Source: Flavobacteriales bacterium UBA6969 (GTDB lineage: Bacteria; Bacteroidota; Bacteroidia; Flavobacteriales_D; Sanyastnellaceae). Taken from it: a DNA stretch of 9,345 nt. The stretch spans positions 6,052 through 15,396 of the forward strand of contig DJYV01000148.1 in assembly GCA_002448555.1 (NCBI GenBank), written 5' to 3'. Numbering within the stretch: the stretch's first letter is position 1; the number at the start of each line of letters is the position of its first letter. A program made the position numbers and the translations under genes. The notes below the pieces were generated by a model. The model was not told the DNA's origin, did not search any database, and was given only the letters and a program-made list of their open reading frames with translations. Shown here one piece after another: positions 5,207-9,345 of the stretch.

Positions 5207-8200
5207 CAGCTACGGCTTCAGGTGGGGTGTAATCCGGAGCGGCCTCTTCGGCACGCAAACCAGCAATGTCCTCGAGTACGCGCAAGGCGGCGAGGGGGCT
5301 GGTGATGTTTTCAATGCTCATGCGCAGGGCGTTGTTGCGCTGGTACATCTTGGTGTCGCGGGCGTGGTGCTTGAGGTAGTTCAGGATGCGCGCAAACGTT
5401 GGGCCTTGGAAGAACGGGCTGTCCTCGTCGGCGATGAAAGCGGTGATCATCTTCCCGCCTTTGAGCATGATCTTTTCCATCCCCAGGTACTCGGCCAACC
5501 ACCGCAACCGAATGGTTTCGATGAGGTCCTCAGTTTCCTGCGGCAAGGGTCCAAAACGGTCCTCGAGCCGCTCCTTGAATTCCACCAAATCCGAAGCTTT
5601 GTCGAGGTCGTCGAGTTCGCGGTAAAGGGAGATGCGCTCGGGGATGTCGGATACGTAGTGGTCCGGGATCATCAGCTGGAAATCCGTCTCGATGGCAGCT
5701 TCCACGACAAAACGCTGGCTGGCTTTGTTCTCCTCTTCAAACAGTTCGGCAAACGATTCTTGCTTGAGCTCTTGCACGGCTTCGGCGAGGATCTTTTGGT
5801 ACATATCGAAGCCCAATTCCGATATGAAACCGCTTTGTTCGCCCCCGAGGAGGTCGCCAGCACCCCGGATGTCGAGGTCGCGCATGGCAATTTGAATGCC
5901 GCTGCCGAGGTCGCTGAACTGCTCAATCGCCTGGAGGCGTTTGCGGCTTTCGTCAGGCAACAAACTTAGGGGCGGGGAAAGGAGGTAGCAGAAGGCTTTT
6001 TTGTTCGAGCGCCCGACGCGGCCACGGAGCTGGTGCAGGTCACTCAGGCCGAATTGATGCGCGTCGTTTATTATCATGGTATTGGCATTGCTAATATCAA
6101 TTCCAGACTCAATAATGGTGGTGGCGATGAGGACGTCGAAAGCGCCGTCAATGAACCGCGCCATAACGTCTTCGAGTTGTTTCCCTTCCATCTGGCCGTG
6201 GCCGATTCCGATGCGTGCGTCCGGGACCAATCGGGAGATCATGCCGGCGACTTCTTGGATGTTTTTGACCCGGTTGTTGACGAAATACACCTGGCCACCG
6301 CGGCTGAGTTCGTAGGCTATGGCGTCCCGGATCACTTCTTCGTTGAACGGCGAAAGGGTGGTCTCGACGGGCTGGCGGTTGGGTGGAGGCGTGGCAATGG
6401 TGCTCAAGTCGCGCGCGCCCATCAAGCTGAATTGCAGCGTACGGGGGATGGGCGTGGCCGTGAGGGTCAGGGTGTCGACGTTCGCTCGGATGGTTTTGAG
6501 CTTGTCTTTGACGGCTACTCCGAACTTCTGTTCTTCGTCAATGATAAGCAGGCCGAGGTCTTTGAACTCGACGCGCTTCCCGACCAGTGCGTGCGTACCT
6601 ACCAAAATGTCGACTTGACCGTCCTTCAATTTCTTGAGGGTTTCAGTGAGCTTTTTACCCGTCTTGAATCGGTTGATGTAGTCCACATTGACGGGAAAAT
6701 CACGCAAGCGCCGCGTGAAGCTTCGGTGGTGCTGCATGGAGAGAATGGTGGTCGGAACCAAGACGGCGACTTGCTTTCCGTCGGCGGCGGCTTTGAAGGC
6801 AGCGCGGATGGCAACTTCGGTTTTTCCAAAGCCCACATCACCACACACGAGGCGATCCATCGGAGTTGAGCGCTCCATGTCTTTTTTGACGGCGTGGATG
6901 GCTGCTCGTTGATCCGGTGTCTCTTCAAACATGAAGCTGGCCTCGAGCTCATGGAGCATGTAATTGTCCGGAGAAAACGTAAATCCTTTAGACGATTTTC
7001 GCTTGGCGTACAATTTCAACAAATCAAACGCCAACTCTTTGACGCGCGACTTGGTTTTGGCCTTGGTCGCAGCCCAGGTGCCGGTGCCGAGCTTGGAGAT
7101 TTTAGGGGCGGTTCCTTCCTTCGACGAGTACTTCGAAATCCGGTGCAGGGAATGGATGTTGACGTACAAGACGTCGCCTCCTCGGTAGCTCAAGCGAATC
7201 GCTTCTTGTTCCTTGCCGTTGACGTCAATTTTTTGCAAACCTCCGAACTGCCCGATTCCGTGGTCGATGTGCACCACGTAGTCGCCCGGTTGAAGGGCAG
7301 AGAGCTCCTTGAGGGTCAGGGCTTGCTTGCTCTTTTTGAAGCCTTCCTTCAGCCGGAATCGGTGGTAGCGCTCGAATAGCTGGTGGTCGGTGTAGACTAA
7401 CAATTTGAGCTGTTTGTCGACAAAGCCTTGGCTCAGCTCGATGGGGATGGGGTGGTGCGGCACTTCGGCTTCGCGGTCGGCGAAAATGTCGTGCAGCCGC
7501 TCGATTTGCGTGGCTTGTCCGGCGACGATGACGTTGTGGTAGCCTTGTCGGTGGTTGGCCTGCAGGTTGGAGGTGATGAGGTCGAAGTTTTTGTTGAAGC
7601 TCGGCTGTTGGATCATGTCCCAGTCGATGACCACCCGGTTCGGAAACGTGGTCCCCCCATCGAACTCCACAACGTGGAACGGTTCGAGCAGGCTTTCCAG
7701 TCGTTCCGGTGCGATGAACAAGGCTTCCGGCGGGGTGAATTTGACTGCGCCTGAAACGCGTTCAAAGGCGCTCTCCGCGCGCTCCATGGCCTTTTCCAAT
7801 TGACGTTCAGCGCGCTTGGCATCGGCCATCCAAATGCGCGTGTCGGCCGGGATAAAGTTGAACAGCGGCTCGACAGATTCGTGGAGGCTTTGGTCGCCGA
7901 TGTTGGGCACCACCACCGCCCTGGTCATCTTGTTGACGCTGAGCTGGGAGATGGGATCAAACTTCCGGATGGAGTCCACCTCATCGCCGAAGAACTCGAT
8001 GCGGTAGGGATGGTCAAACGAGTAGGAAAACACATCGACAATGCCCCCGCGCACTGCGTATTGCCCGGGTTCGTATACAAAATCAACCTTGCTGAACCCG
8101 TACTCGATGAACACCTCGTCGAGGAAGTCCATGGTATACTTCTCGCCCAAGGCCAAGGCAAAGGTCTGTTCGGAAAGCTCGCGCTTGCTGATGACTTGTT

Positions 8201-8624
8201 CGGCAATGGCTTCCCCGAAAGTGACAATGGCGAGCCCCTTGCCGTGGCGATTGATCTCATTGAGGACCTCGGCGCGCATCGCGATGTTGGCGTTTTCTGT
8301 GACCTCTTCTTGGTACGGTACCCGCGCAGAACGCGGGAAAAACAAAACGTTGCGGGTGTCGCCGATCAGTTGCTGCAGGTCGTTGAGGAAATAGGCAGCC
8401 GATTCCTTGTCGTCGAGGACAAAAAGATGGCTGGGTGCATCGCGCAGGGCAGAATCGTCGGCCATCTCCCCGCCGGGGCTTAATATCGAAGCCGCGAGCA
8501 AGGCCGGCGCGGATCCCACGATTCCTTTGAGTTCGGCCTTGGAACCGTCGTTTTCCCAGCAGGCGTTGAGCAGGTGAGCGCGTCGGTCCGCTCGGTAAAA
8601 ATTCAGGAGGTCGTCAACGCGCAT
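5196..8624 (-). CDS. mfd: Transcription-repair coupling factor
   Basis: Mfd is an ATP-driven translocase that dislodges RNA polymerase stalled at DNA lesions and recruits UvrA. It has 1142 residues, full length for the family (E. coli about 1148). The N-terminal third is the UvrB-like UvrA-contact module, with YGFSKVDFVYEPGQYAVRGG (175-194) and the VFSYSFDHPYRIEFFGDEVDSI region (198-219). The RNA-polymerase-interacting, CarD-like domain covers roughly 440-510 (QPGDYVVHIDHGIGQF, 445-460). The RecG-like motor follows: Walker A GDVGFGKT (595-602), DEEQ box (696-699), TATPIPRT (722-729), HQLRGRVGR (864-872), and the TRG segment with RDLDIRGAGDLLGGEQSGF (915-933). The C-terminal TRCF domain spans about 985-1110 and ends in a short acidic tail. 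All motor motifs are intact. ATG 8624 is preceded by a promoter that overlaps the fbp stop codon. Its 3' end meets or overlaps truB. Confidence 0.98.
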   Translation of the reverse strand: MRVDDLLNFYRADRRAHLLNACWENDGSKAELKGIVGSAPALLAASILSPGGEMADDSALRDAPSHLFVLDDKESAAYFLNDLQQLIGDTRNVLFFPRSARVPYQEEVTENANIAMRAEVLNEINRHGKGLAIVTFGEAIAEQVISKRELSEQTFALALGEKYTMDFLDEVFIEYGFSKVDFVYEPGQYAVRGGIVDVFSYSFDHPYRIEFFGDEVDSIRKFDPISQLSVNKMTRAVVVPNIGDQSLHESVEPLFNFIPADTRIWMADAKRAERQLEKAMERAESAFERVSGAVKFTPPEALFIAPERLESLLEPFHVVEFDGGTTFPNRVVIDWDMIQQPSFNKNFDLITSNLQANHRQGYHNVIVAGQATQIERLHDIFADREAEVPHHPIPIELSQGFVDKQLKLLVYTDHQLFERYHRFRLKEGFKKSKQALTLKELSALQPGDYVVHIDHGIGQFGGLQKIDVNGKEQEAIRLSYRGGDVLYVNIHSLHRISKYSSKEGTAPKISKLGTGTWAATKAKTKSRVKELAFDLLKLYAKRKSSKGFTFSPDNYMLHELEASFMFEETPDQRAAIHAVKKDMERSTPMDRLVCGDVGFGKTEVAIRAAFKAAADGKQVAVLVPTTILSMQHHRSFTRRLRDFPVNVDYINRFKTGKKLTETLKKLKDGQVDILVGTHALVGKRVEFKDLGLLIIDEEQKFGVAVKDKLKTIRANVDTLTLTATPIPRTLQFSLMGARDLSTIATPPPNRQPVETTLSPFNEEVIRDAIAYELSRGGQVYFVNNRVKNIQEVAGMISRLVPDARIGIGHGQMEGKQLEDVMARFIDGAFDVLIATTIIESGIDISNANTMIINDAHQFGLSDLHQLRGRVGRSNKKAFCYLLSPPLSLLPDESRKRLQAIEQFSDLGSGIQIAMRDLDIRGAGDLLGGEQSGFISELGFDMYQKILAEAVQELKQESFAELFEEENKASQRFVVEAAIETDFQLMIPDHYVSDIPERISLYRELDDLDKASDLVEFKERLEDRFGPLPQETEDLIETIRLRWLAEYLGMEKIMLKGGKMITAFIADEDSPFFQGPTFARILNYLKHHARDTKMYQRNNALRMSIENITSPLAALRVLEDIAGLRAEEAAPDYTPPEAVADGK

Positions 8625-8643
8625 TTTGCCAGCTATCAGGGGG

Positions 8644-8676
8644 CAAATTTAGCCCGTCTTTTCGGTGTCGAGCCAA
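8644..8676 (-). promoter_or_regulatory. Bacteroidota-type promoter for mfd, overlapping fbp stop
   Basis: On the minus strand TAAATTTG (8651-8644) is an exact TAnnTTTG element, and its first three bases are the TAA stop of fbp. A TTG at 8676-8674 lies 22 bases upstream, slightly longer than the usual spacer, inside the last codons of fbp. The predicted start near 8640 gives a leader of about 16 bases ending in CAAA before the mfd ATG. This suggests mfd-truB can be transcribed without fbp. Confidence 0.52.
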
Positions 8677-9345
8677 CATGAGCGCAGTCCGTGCACCATG
8701 TTGACGCTTCCGACATAAAAAGGCGATCGCTCATGCAAATGTTTCGGTTGTTTGGTCAAAATATCCCCGGCATTGTCCTCCGCCGTTCCGCCAGCCTGTT
8801 GAGCGATGAAGGCCAAGGGGTTGCATTCGTACGTTAGCCGCAGTTTCCCCTCGGCATTCGAGGTGGTGCTGGGGTAGAGGTAGATGCCTCCCTTGATGAG
8901 GTTGCGGTGGAAATCAGTGACGAGGCTGCCGATGTAGCGGGCTTTGAGCCCGGCACCTGTCGCTTCCCTGCACCCGACAATGAACCGCTTCACGGCTTCG
9001 GGCGAAGAGTCAATCAAGGCGTCGTTGATGGAGTAAATCGAACCCGCCTCCGGAAAGGCCATGCGCGGATGGGAAAGGAAAAACTCCCCTACAGCCGGAT
9101 CGAGCGTAAAGCCGTTTACTCCGCTACCGGTGGTGTACACGAGCATGGTGGAGGAGCCGTAGTGGATGTATCCAGCCACCACTTGGTCGGATCCTGACTG
9201 CAGAAAGTCGTCGTCTCTGAGCGGCTCCCCGAGTGGGGTGATGCGCCGGTAAATGCTGAAGATGGTCCCGATGGAGACGTTGACGTCGATGTTGGAACTG
9301 CCGTCCAGGGGGTCGATCATGACCACGTACTTGCCTTGCCGGCCT
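8649..9345 (-). CDS. fbp: Class I fructose-1,6-bisphosphatase, 5' end cut by window edge
   Basis: FBPase removes the C1 phosphate of fructose 1,6-bisphosphate, the committed gluconeogenic step, in the cytoplasm with Mg2+. The visible 231 residues are the C-terminal two thirds of a protein expected to be about 330-340 residues, and the reading frame continues to the right edge. Near the start are GRQGKYVVMIDPLDGSSNID, whose DPLDGSS holds metal and phosphate ligands, then VNVSIGTIFSIYRRITP. Later come AGYIHYGSSTMLVYTTG, the substrate loop ARYIGSLVTDFHRNLIKGG, IYLYPST, KLRLTYECNPLAFIAQQAGG and the C-terminal LHERSPFYVGS block. These identify class I (eukaryote/E. coli type) rather than class II (GlpX) or III. 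The stop TAA at 8651-8649 is part of the mfd promoter. The GTG at 9326 is an internal valine (YVVMIDP), not a start. Confidence 0.97.
   Translation of the reverse strand, partial: GRQGKYVVMIDPLDGSSNIDVNVSIGTIFSIYRRITPLGEPLRDDDFLQSGSDQVVAGYIHYGSSTMLVYTTGSGVNGFTLDPAVGEFFLSHPRMAFPEAGSIYSINDALIDSSPEAVKRFIVGCREATGAGLKARYIGSLVTDFHRNLIKGGIYLYPSTTSNAEGKLRLTYECNPLAFIAQQAGGTAEDNAGDILTKQPKHLHERSPFYVGSVNMVHGLRSCWLDTEKTG

Noticed and set aside
6033..6869. 278-codon plus-strand frame opposite the mfd helicase region
   Set aside because: Antisense to Mfd motor motifs; composition is that of a shadow frame.
7800..8483. 227-codon plus-strand frame opposite the mfd N-terminus
   Set aside because: Antisense to the conserved UvrB-like module; no independent support.
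9324..9326. GTG as a start codon for fbp
   Set aside because: It encodes an internal valine of the conserved KYVVMIDPLDG block; the frame continues with family-like residues to the window edge.
1..9345. Search for CRISPR, insertion sequences, tRNA/rRNA, riboswitches, toxin-antitoxin or defence genes
   Set aside because: No repeats of the right period, no transposase or terminal repeats, no cloverleaf segment, and every stretch is occupied by recognisable housekeeping genes with spacers of 95 bases or less.

Overview
The window is an ordinary chromosomal housekeeping segment from a member of the Bacteroidota. I did not find a mobile element, defence locus, CRISPR array, RNA gene or undescribed system. 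Three things support the phylum call. The Mfd, QueA, TruB and FBPase sequences resemble Bacteroidota family members as I remember them. Four gene starts are preceded by an exact copy of the Bacteroidota-type -7 promoter element TAnnTTTG. Shine-Dalgarno sequences are mostly absent. The DNA looks GC-rich, which is high for many Flavobacteriia, so I would not go below phylum with confidence. A class I FBPase is mildly more like Flavobacteriia/Cytophagia than Bacteroides.

Layout from left to right. 1-941 (minus): aspS, aspartyl-tRNA synthetase, cut by the left edge so that the C-terminal part is missing. 942-1027: short divergent promoter region. 1028-2569 (plus): carboxyltransferase (beta) subunit of a biotin-dependent acyl-CoA carboxylase, most likely propionyl-CoA type. 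2570-3232 (minus): exported thioredoxin-fold protein, whose stop codon abuts the carboxylase stop with no base between. 3233-3327: intergenic region with operator-like repeats. 3328-4377 (minus): queA. 4378-4441: spacer carrying the best promoter in the window. 4442-5206 or 4442-5173 (minus): truB. 5196-8624 (minus): mfd. 8625-8648: short gap. 8649-9345 (minus): fbp, cut by the right edge so that its N-terminus is missing.

Five genes (fbp, mfd, truB, queA, redoxin) run in the same direction on the minus strand. They are tightly packed, but internal promoters suggest at least two or three transcription units: mfd-truB from a promoter that overlaps the fbp stop codon, and queA (possibly with the redoxin gene) from its own promoter. 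The carboxylase gene is the only plus-strand gene and is divergent from aspS.

Functionally the genes cover translation and tRNA modification (AspRS, TruB pseudouridine-55, QueA queuosine), transcription-coupled DNA repair (Mfd), central carbon metabolism (FBPase in gluconeogenesis, acyl-CoA carboxylase) and envelope redox chemistry. No stretch longer than about 95 bases lacks a gene. The points most worth a second look are the promoter architecture, including a probable leaderless carboxylase mRNA, the zero-gap convergent gene pair, and the repeats upstream of the redoxin gene.
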